Positions 20,155 to 33,200 of a stretch of DNA of 64,000 nt are shown piece after piece. The notes under the pieces were generated by a model. It saw only the letters and a list, made by a program, of their open reading frames with translations. It was not told the DNA's origin and did not search any database. The stretch is from positions 42,813,269 to 42,877,268 of the forward strand of contig JASEVX010000008.1 in NCBI GenBank assembly GCA_031761405.1. The letters run 5' to 3'. Made by a program: the position numbers and the translations under genes. The stretch comes from Serripes groenlandicus (lineage: Eukaryota; Mollusca; Bivalvia; Cardiida; Cardiidae). How positions within the stretch are numbered: position 1 is the stretch's first letter; the number at the start of each line of letters is the position of its first letter.

Positions 20155-20365
20155 TTTCTCGCTAACAGACACATTTTGATGTATATGCAACAGATGATTG
20201 TTTAAATATTGTGGCAAAAGGTGAAACGGAGTGAATTTCTCGTTTTGCCAACACGTTTTCAACTATGATCCACTAGTATACTTTCATTGACATGTGTGTC
20301 TGTACATATGATTTCAAAGTCGTCTGCTGTAGATTTGTTGTATGTATGTTGGAAAGGGATGTATG
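20155..20365. mobile_element. TTAA-type MITE, degenerate copy
   Basis: 'ccctttctcgctaacagaca' at the left and 'ttgtatgtatgttggaaaggg' at the right; the inner 'gtggcaaaaggtgaaa' and 'gtcgtctgctgtagat' motifs are retained. Confidence 0.5.
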
Positions 20366-20448
20366 TATATATGTAGTAACAAAGAATACTACTGGCGTGT
20401 ATGTTATTAACAAACTAGTTTCGGTTTAACAAACTAGTTTTGGTTTAA

Positions 20449-20651
20449 ACCTTTCCATACATACAGATAATCTGCAGCAGACGACTTTGGAAAATCTCTA
20501 TAATTGAATGGATAACCAATGATTAAAAGTGGAAAACAGTGTGGCAAAAGGAGAAATTGCTCATCATGAGCAATTTCTTCTTTTGCCACAGTGTTTTCAA
20601 AAGTCGTCTGCTGCAGAGGCGTCAGAACGCGTCTATATATGTGGGAAAGGG
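20449..20651. mobile_element. TTAA-flanked MITE, CCCTTTCCC family
   Basis: TTAA at 20445-20448 and 20652-20655. Inner 'gcagcagacgactttgg', central 'aaattgctcatcatgagcaa' hairpin, right end 'tatatgtgggaaaggg'. Confidence 0.7.
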
Positions 20652-21238
20652 TTAATATCGGTTTCGTAAACTGGCTATTTTTTGTTAAAGTTTCTCTTTA
20701 AAGGTAAATCAGTTTTTTTCATTTGTTTTGCAAAAACCGAAACTGGTTTTTGAAACATTCACAAACCACCTCCGGAGTATCCGAATACTATTTCACCAGT
20801 GAGAAGCAATGACGGACGGATGATCATTAACTGCTGTACATAACAGGTAAAAGTTCTGCAACCAGTTGCTCAAATGATGTTCTGCTCATTCGAAAGCGAT
20901 CTTTAAAGTACGATGCTGTATATCGGTAAAACAAATTCAACATAATTGTCAATTCTTCTTCCTATACCGAATTGTACTTACGGAAGCAATGGCGCTTAAA
21001 GAAGACACAGCTTTGTGTCTGCACTTAATCAAAACAGGCAAAAGATCATCGCTATCATAAGCGTCTTCTAGTATTTCTGCAAGCGCCATATTGATAGAAA
21101 TTGTGAAGAAACTGTTAAAACCATTGAAACCGAAATCGAAACTGGTTTGTTAGCAACAAAAAACGCCCTACATTTAATGTAGTCTTTTTTGTATTTTTTG
21201 CTATATATTTTCTTGTTTCGGTATATTTGTTCGTGTTA

Positions 21239-21240
21239 TA

Positions 21241-21271
<31 letters not shown>

Positions 21272-21290
21272 ACACACACACACATATGTA
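21239..21290. repeat. (TA)n(CA)n microsatellite
   Basis: Alternating TA run followed by 'acacacacacaca'. A similar TA run lies at 22040-22056. Confidence 0.85.
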
Positions 21291-21399
21291 TATGAGTACA
21301 TGAATACACATACACAAGTAAGCATACGTCACATAAGACACACCCTACAGGCCAGGTCATCTCTGACTCAGTGGATAGATAAACGGGTCGATTAATACT

Positions 21400-21515
21400 T
21401 TAACCCTTTCCCATATACAACACATCTCGAGCAGACGGCTTTAAATGCATCTGGGCAAACAATATGCACAGTTTCTATAAACGTCATAAAACGGCTGCAA
21501 GTGGGACAGGGTTAA
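21400..21515. mobile_element. TTAA-type MITE, short copy
   Basis: 'ttaaccctttcccatataca' to 'gggacagggttaat', about 115 bases, keeping 'gagcagacggcttta'. TTAA occurs at both ends. Confidence 0.6.
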
Positions 21516-22439
21516 TACTCTAAGTCTATTTACATGTAAAATATGTCTATATAAAAACAGGGTAGAACATAAAAGCGTTTAGGCAAAAATATGGACAGTT
21601 TCTATAAACTTCATAATTCGGATGTAAAAGGGATAGGGTTAATACTCTAAGTCTATTTAAAATATGTCAATATTTAAACAGGGTAGAAATTATGTTGAAA
21701 AAGCAAAAATTACTTACAAATAAATTACGATATATTTTCTTTTCCCATAACGTTTTTTAAAGTGTCGTCTTCTGAACATGTATCAAAACTGTATCATAGC
21801 TCAAGATATATAATATGAGGACATTAGTTAAATCGAAACAAGTAAATATTTACCTCATTGCTTTGAAGTGTCGTCTTCAATCTCAATTTGAGCAGTTTCT
21901 TCCTTTCCCAATTTGTTTTAAAAATGAATTGTCTACATATGCGTGAAATGTCGTCTTATGAGGCGAGCACAAATTTTAATTTTAAATTAATAGACCACTA
22001 ATAACGATCGGACTTACCCCATCCACATGGTTATACGTATATATATATATATATATCTACCTTCCTTTTCTTACGCAATACACACACATATCATATGACA
22101 TTTATATCCTATTTACTTAAGTACAAAATCCTAACAATCAAATAGCAAAGGATCATAACATTTCATGCGGGTATTTTAAACAAGCATTCTTTTGAATTTA
22201 ACATCTAGGGCCCCGGAGTACAGATTACATACTTGTATTGTTTTCGAGCCTGGTAAGTTAATGAGATAATTAACGTGAAGTGTAATAAGGTTGAAATACA
22301 ATTTTGTCTATAGGGGAAGTAAGACGTTATCAACAGTATTTCAGTTACATGTTTATCATTGCGACATCTCACTTATTCACGATTCCTGGGTGACGAATTA
22401 GTACTAGCATAAGAAATATGCCTTTCACAAGGGTAAGAA

Positions 22440-22660
22440 ATCCGTCGTGGTCAAGTGGTCATCGTCGGGGATTTAAAACCGGGCCTCCAGGGTTCGATCC
22501 CTAGTCGCGGCATGACGGTCATGTTGAAATATCCCTAGGCAGGACACATTTCATAGCATAGTACTGGTTTGTTTACCCAGTGATCACGAATGAGTGAACT
22601 GTCGCCGTGATATGTCTTAAATATTTGTTGATAACGGCGTAAATTCTATTTAAAACAAAA
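22440..22660 (+). mobile_element. tRNA-derived SINE
   Basis: Head 'gtcgtggtcaagtggtcatc' with B box 'agggttcgatcccta', body 'tttacccagtgatcacgaat', tail 'gtcgccgtgatatg...gataacggcgtaaa'. Confidence 0.75.
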
Positions 22661-23062
22661 CATTTCTCAAGGGTAGGCTAAGTTCCATGACCGACGTGAG
22701 CAATTACACATCGTAATTGTGAGTATTTTGACCTCTGCCCAATCGGACAAGACCTTCTGTTTAACTAACAGTATACAGCTAAGAATGATGTTCGCAATAT
22801 ACAGTTCTTCTTTAATATATAGATAATGTTAACATTTATTTTAAAAGTTTTTTTTCTTTTTCATCGACGAATTTTACAAAGTGGACTCTTCCATGCTGGA
22901 TCCAACAGGAAATTTGGTAAACTGTAATGTCTAAGTGGCAAACAATGCAGATTTCATGAGAGACATGTCGTTATGAGATGTCTCACCTGAATCTGATCTT
23001 GAATAGCCTTTGACAGCAAAAGTGTTAACACGTTTCTTTATGACATCAGTGGGGCGGTTTAA

Positions 23063-23284
23063 CCCTTTCCCTCATACGACAATTCTGCAGCAGACGACTT
23101 TGAACGTACTTTGTCAAAACATAGAAAATCTCCGTAATTGAATGGATAACCTATGACAATAAGTGGAAAACATTGTGGCAAAAGGAGAAATTGCACGTTT
23201 TGTGCAATTTCTTCTTTTGTCGCCATGTTTTCAGAAAGCCGTCTGCTGCAGAGGCGTCAGAAAGCATCTATATAAGAGAAAGGG
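23063..23284. mobile_element. TTAA-flanked MITE, CCCTTTCCC family (reference copy)
   Basis: TTAA at 23059-23062 and 23285-23288. Ends 'ccctttccctcatacgacaa' and 'tataagagaaaggg'; central hairpin of 'gaaattgcacgttttgtgca'. 222 bases with no ORF. TTAA target choice and CCC ends are the hallmark of piggyBac elements, so it is probably moved by a piggyBac-type transposase. Confidence 0.85.
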
Positions 23285-23772
23285 TTAAGAGTATCCTAAC
23301 ACACAGGTTGATTGGTGAGTGCTAGCTAAAATGTTTGATTTGTTGGCTTGATTAGGCTAGCACATTCCTTGGTGTACGGTGTAGTATGTCAATCTGAATA
23401 CACCCATTGCCTGTCGATTTGAAAGAACGTTTACCAAAGGGAAAACTAAAGCGTTTGCTAGCACAATGTGGTTGAATTGGATTGAAACGTTCAACGATAT
23501 TTTATATATCAGTTCAGCCACTTTTGCCTAGTGTGTTTCATAACCGTCTCGCACCTGTTCTCCACACACCATTCTTTCAACTGACTACATACCTTCATAA
23601 ACCATTTGGCCCATTGGTGGAAGACAAATAACGCAAGTCACAATGACGTTTGGTCAATCATAGGCCGAAAAGAGTGACAATGCTGAGGTATGAACTCACA
23701 AGTAGTATCGTAGCGTCGCCTGGCTCAGATACACGTATCTGTGGTTAGTAGCATACTTGCATGTCTTCGTGA

Positions 23773-23965
23773 CCACCTCGGTGGTGTAGTGGTAGAGCGT
23801 CCGTCTCAGGATTGAGGGATTATCATTACAACTGAATCGAGGTGTTAGGATACATGAACAAGTATAATTGATATCTTAATTACCAAAGACATATATAACT
23901 GAACTATAACTGAAAAATGTTGAAGGCTACGTAAAACACCATCCAGATTAACACACGCATGTCTA
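23773..23965 (+). mobile_element. tRNA-derived SINE, truncated
   Basis: Head 'ctcggtggtgtagtggtaga' + 'gcgtccgtctcaggattgag'; tail 'aactgaaaaatgttgaaggc'. The same head occurs in opposite orientation at 35800-35870 in the other arm. Confidence 0.65.
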
Positions 23966-24239
23966 TAGAAATAGGCAATGGAAAGAACATGTCCCATATA
24001 TTCAGTATAGAAGTATAAACACTTGTTTGTGTTTATAACTATTTTCTCACAGAGGAAATTATCGCTTTACAGTTTTTAAGAGGACTTTTCTAACATATAA
24101 TATCCATTTAAAACTAACCAACTAGCCTGTTTAATGTATCATATCTCTCCATTTACCACAATGTATTCAACTTTATTCAATATGTATACCAGGTTAAATT
24201 GCGCCAAATGCATCCGCGGCTATGATGTTGTTCAAATAG

Positions 24240-24500
24240 TCCCTAAAAGCCTTAATTTGTTTGCGTTGAAATAAATGTAGGATGTAACTTCACCAGAATA
24301 CATTGAATATATGATATTGGGTTTAAATTCATTGAAAATGTGTATAGGATGCATGGGTTACGACCGATTTGATCATTTTGAATATTTTGACCTTGTTTGG
24401 AAGTAAAAGTGGAGTATGTGAAAAACCAGTTTCGCTCCAGCCCGATTTTGTCTAAAATGACGGTAATCATTTTCGCGAGGTGAATTCTTTCTTATAAAAT
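24240..24500 (-). repeat. dispersed repeat shared with 28725-28960 and 34740-34990
   Basis: The reverse complement contains 'cacatactccacttttactt', 'tatcatatattcaatgtatt' and 'ctggtgaagttacatcc'. The same order occurs at 28725-28960 and 34740-34990 on the plus strand. Nature unknown. Confidence 0.6.
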
Positions 24501-24899
24501 GCATGAAATTGCTTATACTATCTAACAAAATTAATAATTCTATAGTAATGTACAGGTTATTGCATACGTGTAGAACTCGATAAGTGTATTCATTCAATGA
24601 TATCGCTGGTAAAGGGAAGTAAAGCTCGCCCATTTACGTTCTTTCAATCATATGTTGTTTCCCTTGTTAGTATTCTCAACAAGTTATAGATATTCATTCT
24701 TTGTACATTCTGTTGGATCTGGCATTTACTAATGGGTTTCTTTGGGGTCAGATTATCAGTATGATACCCAGAGACACAATCAGATTTTAAAATCACTGCA
24801 ACTATGATTTAAATATTAAAAGTGCCTTTTGTTTTTTCAAGTCATTAAATGTAGGCCTTCTGGACCTATTCAATATGTTATCGCAAATTAAGATACACA

Positions 24900-27090
24900 T
24901 ACCATCCTTCTTGTATCGTTAAGTGGAGATGTTACTCGTTCTAAGATTCAGTATTTTGACTCTTTTCATAAATAACTTTCATTATGCAAATCTACCAGTC
25001 ATATCATCGCAAACGGACGACTGCATAATGTCGTACCTGGTAAATTTACTTATAGTTCAGTACGCGGCATGAAAAACTCACTTTGAGTTTATAAAATTAT
25101 AATTCACTGAGAAGTATCTATAATTTATAGGTAAAGTATGGAAGAAAGTGTTATATTTCATTCAGTGTAACAAACTGTACAGTGTTATGGGTCAACATTT
25201 TCTAACGCATGGTTTCGTAAAGACGCCGAAACTATATAAGCATGCCAATCCTAAATTATATTTCATGTGTAAATTATGTTATTTCTTTATTTAGTAAATA
25301 GCTTTTTTCCCCCTTTATTCCTTCTAAAAAGTTAAACATATTATATAATAAAAGGAAAATGATGTTGCAATAGCGATACAGGATTTAACAGGATTTACTC
25401 GGGGCTTGGACAAATTCAATCGCGACCTTCGAATTGTCCACACGCTCCTCATCATACAATACTAAAACCTGTATCGTTACTGCGACCCAATCAGCAGTGT
25501 AGTAAACCCAAGCTCAGCCAAAATTCGATCCAAAGTTTGACATTCGTATTCCACAAATGGGCTCACACTATAGGTGGACAAGCAGCCAGTTGCTTAGTTG
25601 CTTCTCTTGTGTGAGAAAGCCAGGAAACATATGACACTGGCCGCATTGACATGACTTGATTTTTTTTGAAAATGGCGATAAACCCAAGTCACATAAACCA
25701 ATCGAGAACCAGGAACATATAGAGTCTATTGAAGTCAAATAAGGACACCAACATAAAAAACATCGCTTCTCCTGACTCATTCCGTCATTCCATTAGCCAT
25801 CACATAACGTGACCTTAGATGGGTCACGTGGGTGGTCTCGTGTCTGTCTCCTTAGCATTAATTAATTTTTATCCCGCTGATGTCCGGTGTGCTCACTATT
25901 GACGTTTTTATATACATTGTCACATATTCATGGAGCAGTTTTGCTACACATTGAAATAGCGAACAATGTATACGAGGGTTAGACTCCAAGTGATGTACAG
26001 GCTGATCTGTATTTACATTGTGAACAATGGTAGTTGGAACAGCTGCTAAACGGTACACGTAATGTTGCTTTAACTTTGCACACGATCAAACCATCTGAAG
26101 CAGACGACTTCGATGGCACTTAATCAAAATTATGGACAATATCTATAAATGTAAAAACAATTAAGAAATAAAGTTGAAATCACTTTAGCAAATTGAGAAA
26201 TTGCTCATACATGTAATGAGTAATTCCTTCTTTTGCCGCAGTGTTTTAAAAACTACTATAGGTATCAGAGAGCATCTGTATGTTGGAAAGGGTTTAAGAC
26301 GCTTTCAGATTGATAAAATGTTTACTCGTATCTCTTCTCTTCTTCGTATTGTTTACTCGTATCTCTGAAAGGGTTAAATTGCTTCGGGGCAATTGGATAA
26401 ACATTGTACCATATTAAACGCTCATACATATGAACTACGTCGCGTGTAAAAACGAGATAGTGTCGCATGTCTGTTTCGACATAACGCCAAGGTCATTGGG
26501 CGTGAACATGGTGAGGATACACATCTAGTATCTTTACAGAGGTCACTTGTAGACATCTTGAATCTACAGATTGGACAGTGGTGTCGATTCCAGTGAGTCT
26601 TAGAGTCAATACAAGCTAACCGTTGTTTTTACTGTTCGCATTGACAACAAGACCCTCGTTTGCCTGACACGGCTGATATAATTATAAATGAGACGCGTCT
26701 AGTGTTTGGGGATCTTAACGACATTCCTGTTTGGCATCATTTAACGACATGTTGACATAAAAACTGGTGGGGGCTACACTTCCAGTATCTTTGTCAGGGG
26801 CTGCATTCAGGTGTGTATAACATACATGAGGACGGTGAAGACTCTGGCGAGCCTGTGTGGATGCAACTGATCTCCCGAGTCTTCACTGTTCACATTTGAA
26901 AGCTAGATAAATTAGGCGCGGTTCTTATACCTGTTTCTATTTTCATCGGAGGAGTCATTGCACCACTTTGTCTTATTCCACAGGTTCGGTATAATTTCGT
27001 GTTTACTTTACACGGAAATTCATGACGATTTACTAATGATTTGACAGGTCTGTCATGCGTTTTCTTTGATGATTATAACTTCGTATACAT
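24900..27090. other. no gene recognised; 5' flank of lectin gene
   Basis: AT-rich DNA with a degenerate SINE at about 25490-25660 ('aacccaagctcagccaaaat', 'agcagccagttgcttag') and a TTAA-type MITE at about 26075-26296 ('ctgaagcagacgacttcgat' to 'tatgttggaaaggg'). No exon was recognised. Confidence 0.5.
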
Positions 27091-27096
27091 TAGGCA

Positions 27097-27104
27097 TATA
27101 AATA
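27097..27104 (+). promoter_or_regulatory. TATA box of the lectin gene
   Basis: TATAAATA lies 81 bases before the ATG at 27185, so a start site near 27125-27135 would leave a short 5' UTR. No Inr was pinned down. Confidence 0.55.
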
Positions 27105-27184
27105 CAGGCTTTTATAATTCGTTCACAGTCAGATATATCATCACAGCATTTAGGGACGGTTAACGTTTGCACTCAGTTTGGAAA

Positions 27185-27263
27185 ATGAGTATCAGTATAC
27201 ATTTGTTGATTGGAGGCTACCTCATGTTGGCCGTCAGCGTTCATCACACAAGTGGACAAGGAG
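27185..27263 (+). CDS. lectin exon 1 (signal peptide)
   Basis: ATG at 27185, 26 codons plus one base, donor 'gtacgt'. Signal peptide with likely cleavage after TSGQG or just before. Confidence 0.85.
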
Positions 27264-30200
27264 GTACGTGACTTGCTTTCATTTATTCATTCGTCCTTTG
27301 TTTTCATTTTCCCTAGCCGTGCAGAGTTAATCAACATAATCAACGCTCATTATGTCTACATCGTAAGTCTCAATATTCCCGTTATTTCGAGACAGTATCC
27401 ATTTACTGTCAAACATGTCCAATGATGTCGAGAAGTTTTCCCTCGATTTTTATATCGCACTATGTTTATGTCGATTATGTCTTTTTCAATTCCCGCAAGA
27501 GTTCAACATCAAAATAATGAGCGTTGACTGTAATTGACTTGCTTTCTTTGTTTAATTTAACCGCCTCGGTGGTGTAGTCGTAAACTGAGATAATATTGTA
27601 ATGAGATACACACGAGACCGGCCTTGTCACTCATACGAAAATGTTCGAGCCACTACTCTTATCGGTAATATACCGTCGCGTTTAAACCCTTACCCACTCT
27701 AGACGAATTCTGACGCATCAGCAGTAGACGACATCTGAGATGCACTTCGTCCTTTTTTCACAATTTGTCATATATTTGTCATCTATTTGTTTTAATTGCA
27801 CTTTCATTTATGAAGATATGCCATATGTGTTTTTAGATTTCTTTTAAAGACGTCTGTTGCAGATGTGTTGCATGTGCGAAAGGATTAAACGCAGTTTAAT
27901 GCTCGAAGTCAAAGGATATATATCATTAGCAGAACATTCTATCCTTCGAGATTTATATAAAATTCTATTGAATTTCGATGTTTAAAAAGTCCTAAAAGGT
28001 ACACGTTATTCATAGATCCGATATACAAATTAGACGGAGTATTTTAGCCAATCAATCTGTCCGGTACACTTGATTTCCGAAAGCGGTTTTTGCATCACAA
28101 TCAAAGGCGATGTGAGGCATGAGAACCGGATAGATTTTAACGATAAACTGTTTGGTTGTTTGTGATACATGACGAAGCGCGTGGCTTAAAAAATGATCTA
28201 GGGTCTATAAATACTAACGAGGTGTCAATTTTGTTTCCAGTTAAAACGAATTACACACCAAGTTGTACGGCGCCTTGGATACGAAAATTTGACGCATATA
28301 GTGGAAAGTCCATATGTTTCTGGTACAGCGTTGACAAGGCTAGCTGGATCGGAGCCGCTGTAAGTACATAGGAACCTGAAAAGTGTGATTAAAGGTATTT
28401 TTGCACCTGCTAACACTGAACACTAGGATGAGTATTGATTGATTGATCTGTTGGTGTCTTACGCCGCGTTTCAATTATTTTTCAAATATATCACGGCATT
28501 TTCTTGGTAAGTTACCCGTTCTACTGGTCCATTTGTCCTGATACCAGAAAGTCAGTCGTAATGCTTATCCCGAAACCCTGAGCGCCAAGGAGGACAGCCA
28601 TTAATACCAATTCTTTTGTTCGTGAATGCACACAATCTCACCAGAGTCCTTACTGTACGCCTACATTTAGAAGGGCAATAGACATATGAGCCGACACGCG
28701 AGAAAACCACCATTATGGCCTCTGCGTAAATATTGAACCAGATCGAAACTGGTTTTTCACATACTCTACTTTCACTTTCAAACAAGGTCAAAATACTAAA
28801 AATGATCAAATCAGTCATTGCCCATGCATGCTAAACACATTTTCAATAAACTCAATATCATATATTCAATGTATTCTGGTATACACTCATTTCTACGCAA
28901 ACAAAGGTTCTTTAGGGACTATTTGGCTCTAGATCAGCATAGCATTGGATGCATTTGGCGTAATGTAACCTGGTGGCGTTTCTGTGAACAAGGCATATCT
29001 ACGGATATACTATTGTCTATTTATGTTTTACGCAGAATTCAACAATACTTCAATTATATCACGGCGTGTCCTTGGTAATAAACCAGTACTTATGTCCCAC
29101 TTATCCTGACAACAGCCCGTCAGCCGTAATGCTCACCAACCCACACTGTTGAGCACCAAGGAGTTAACCCTTTCCCTCATACGACAATTCTACAGCAGAC
29201 AACTTTGAACATATTTTTTTCAAAAAATGGAAAATCTCTATAATTGAATGGATAACCTATAACAAAAAGTGGAAAACATCGTGGCAAAAGGAGAAATTGC
29301 ACGTTCTGTGCAATTTCTTCTTTCGTCACTATGTTTTCAAAACGCCGTCTGCTACAGAGGCGTCAGAAAGCGTCTATATGAGGGAAAGGGTTAACACCAT
29401 TATTACCATATTTAAAGAATGTCTAAGTCTTTTGTATAACCCGGTCGGGGATCGAACATACGACCTCCCGATCCTGAAAGGACTGGTGGGGGCGAACTAC
29501 AACTTAAAACAGACGTCGAAAAAACAAAATTAGAAATTTTATTTATAGGCCTGGTGCAATATGATTGGAGGTCATCTCGTGGAACTGGATCCCACCCGCA
29601 AGGGTAGTATTATTGTGGGAAATATACCACAGCAATACAAAGGTAAAACTTATTTAATTCTTGTTCTATTCCATTTAGCATCATTTTTCAACTTTCTTTA
29701 ACATTATCTATTAAAGCGACTGAACTCCAGATACCCAACTGTCGAAAAAAAAAAAATATTTCCAATTTTAAGAAAATAAGTGTTATTTTTGTATTTGGGG
29801 CATTAAATTATGTTAACTGACATATTACATACCCCTATAATCGGTGAGATTTTCTTGTTTTCGATACTTTTTCCATCGCAAATTCTACCCTGTCAGTAAC
29901 GGGATAAGTATTTTTAAATAGGAAACCCCTTCATCGGGACAATTGAAAACGACTCAAGTTCACATTATTGATAAAAAACGATACATTTTCTACCCTGGTT
30001 TTACTTGGATAACATAAAGAATAACATTTAGGGCGAATTCGATTTTTTTTTTCGTGCCGTCTGGATTTCAGTCGCTTTAATGCTTCTTTATAAAAACATA
30101 TTATTTCACCAACTAGTCTGATCATACGTTGCATTTAACACTAATCTTGACACAATAGTATCTAAGTTCATGCGTTTTGGATACATAAAGACACAACCAG

Positions 30201-33200
30201 TGTCGATTGCAAAACAGGAATGTTTTTTTTTTCACAAGAGAGCTGTTGGTGATTTTTGTGGTAACAATAGCCACTGTTCTATGACACAAGAAGGACAAGA
30301 TATAGGGAGATTTCGGCAGTACGTCAGAAATGCTTAATGCAGAACCTTTACCTCCAAATAATTTCCACCATTTCTGCAGAGACATGGTTGACAATACTAA
30401 TGTCAGTGCTATTTTGGTAAACGATTGATACTACGATTTTAGAACTATCGAACTAAGATGTAATTTAGTTAACAAATGTAAACATTAGCCTTCTTCGTGT
30501 CTGGAGACAGAGAATATTATTGCGCGAGACATACGCCCATTGAGGAGTGACGTGGTAAGCAGGTGCCCGTTAGGTCACCCGGCATTTGGTTGGCGAAATA
30601 GCCTCCATTGTAAATAGAGCGTGAATGGAATTTTTTATATAAAGGAAGGTTATTCAGAAATGATAACATTATTCTTAGATTCTATGTTGAATAAAGTACA
30701 AATACTTTTTTTAACACTTTTCGAAGTAAAATCCTGCTATTAAGTTATATTTTGAAACCGAGTTAGAGATAAATCCAAAATATTTTTATTTAATCGGAAG
30801 TAATATAGAGTTGCTGTGATGTTTTCTTAAAATAGTTTATATAATTGAAAATAACTGAATTCAATAGTACGTGACAATAAGAAGCAGATTTTCACTTGAT
30901 CTTGCAAGAAGATCATGACAATAGATGCTTGGTCCCTACTTGTGCCGGAATTCTCATACATTTAAACCTTCTAACAAAAGTGAAAAACCGGCTAGCGTCT
31001 GTATGTGGGGAAGGTTTAAGAATGAGATGTTACACGCAACATGTCCCTTTCTTACTTGAGAAAACCTGTTTTTAAAGACCATCCATGGAAAGAAAACATT
31101 TAGGTGGTCTTTAACCCTTTCCCACATACAACACATCTGCAGCAGATGACTTTGGGAATGTCCAGGCAAAAACACGGAAAACCTCTATTAATGTAGGTAA
31201 TTACTAAAACGAATTGAAAACATTGTGGCAAAAAGAGAAATTGCTCGTTTTCAAAAGTTGTCTGCTGCATAGGCGTCATAAATCATCGGTATGTGGGAAA
31301 GGGTTAATTACAGGGTCACTTGTGCAGAAAATTAGTAAATATAAAAACCGGTTGCTGTAGACAGGGTATTTCTAAACAAAGACTGACTTTAGCACCGGTT
31401 TGACTATATATGAGAATAATTTCAGAGACAGACTCCCTTTCAAGTCAACTTTCTCAAGTTATGTCAGAGCTATATCCCCTAAATTAGTGAAATTTAGTTT
31501 GATATAATTTGTCTGATCTCTAACTGGAGCACTCCTAACTCAACCCAGGGGATGTAAGTTCGAACCCTTGCACGGCCAACATTATTTCCGACGTTTGACA
31601 AAGGTCACTCTGTCAAGCGGCATTCGTTTTCCACAAATGGGCTTCTAGTCTTTGTGGTAAAGCAGCCAGTTGCTTGGAAAGAATGTTGTGTGGAGTTTAA
31701 CTGTGTCAACTGTGTCAACAGTTTAGGGGGTTGTTGAGACACTTTGCTTGTAAGAATCAACAGCTTTCATTTCATTTACGTTTTCTGGACCAATTAACTA
31801 CTATGTCATTACAAAAGTGTTAGAAGGTGATACAATTAGGATGATCTTGGTCCTGTTGATTTAATATCTGCATTTGGATACATGTGCTTGATATATATAT
31901 GCTTTTATTCTGACACAATTGGTATTTAAATTAAACAATGATGGATATTCAATACACGTCAGTCTCTCTATTGATATTTAACACTGTGTTCAATTGTGAG
32001 TTTACAATTTGTGGTCACCTGAATATTGCAATGTACATGTCACATTGTTTAACCTATAAACCTGTACTTTGGAATATTTTTACAATGAGATGACTCACTC
32101 ACCTCAGTGCAACTATCACTGTACGTTCTAGCGCGAATTAGCTATCAATGCTGAAAGTGTAGCGCAATTGAGTTGGAGACTGAGAATTATTATATATATG
32201 CCCATATTTGTATCAATTGAAAATTTTGGCAAATAGAGAAATTGTTCATTACAACTAGATTTTCTTAAATGTGGTATGGCCTTATTTCGAACACATCAGG
32301 ACCCATTGGAGCTTTACTTAAATTTACCCGCATCAGAGTGCACATTTAATGAAAACGGCAAGGCCTACACCGAGAAACTGCTTGTTATTTTGAAGGATTT
32401 TCTACACGATCGCCACTACAGTGTCTCGGCGTTTTTATTTAAAATGGTAAATCGACTTAAACTGCACGATGGTAAATGATCAATCATTTGAATAGTTATT
32501 GCCCTTGATTATCATTTTGTACCGTATGGATGTAAACTGATAGCCGCCACAAACGCCGATGATTAAAAAGGTTATTATCTTTATAATGCGGTCATTCCAA
32601 AAGTTTGCAATATTCCGTAAACAGTGATTAATTGGTTCGTGTTAAATGGGCGTAGTAAATAGATTAAATCGACTTGAGTTGGATATGTGCTATAATGGTC
32701 CATGTTTCGAATAGTTATTGCCCTTGATTAGCAATAGGTGTCGGATGGATATACATTGTCGATACCGTAAACTATTACTAATGTCCGTTAGTGGCAAAGA
32801 AGTCGGTGCTTATAAGTAAGACGGTCATTAAAACATGAACGATATAATTTTTCTTTTTTATTTGTAGCAAGAAAGTCCTTGATTGGTGTAAAGGGAACAT
32901 AGAAAATGGAATGACTCCAATTGAGACTGACAGTCGAAAATGCTCAATGTTTCCAATAGTTATTCTCTATTAATTATACTTTAATGTCGCATGAATTTAA
33001 ACTTTAATTATTCCAAACCTTTCCCTCATACAATAATTCTGCAGCAGACGAATTTGAACGTATTCTGTCAAAAGATAGAAAATCTCAATAATTGAATGGA
33101 TAACCTATGACAAAAAGTGGAAAACATTGTGGCAAAAGGAGAAATTGCACGTTTTGTGAAATGTTTCCTTTTGTCACTATGCTTTCAAAACGCCGTCTGC

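Larger units (their letters stand above)
6817..24870 (-). repeat. left arm of large inverted duplication (copy A)
   Basis: Anchors match the right arm in opposite orientation: all ADP-ribosyl cyclase exons; SINE 7865-8086 with 51080-51270; MITE 8494-8685 with 50440-50631; 12220-12345 with 46850-46990; 17200-17820 with 42740-43020; 18860-19110 with 39600-40160; 21970-22030 with 38950-39010; 22210-22430 with 37090-37330; 23500-23780 with 35870-36150; 24240-24500 with 34740-34990. Symmetry centre is near 29.4-30.2 kb. Confidence 0.85.

Noticed and set aside
32276..32479. 67-residue ORF in lectin intron 3 (ECTFNENGKAYTEKLLVIL)
   Set aside because: No lectin or other domain recognised, and exon 3 joins exon 4 perfectly without it. 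It could be a fragment of an unknown element.
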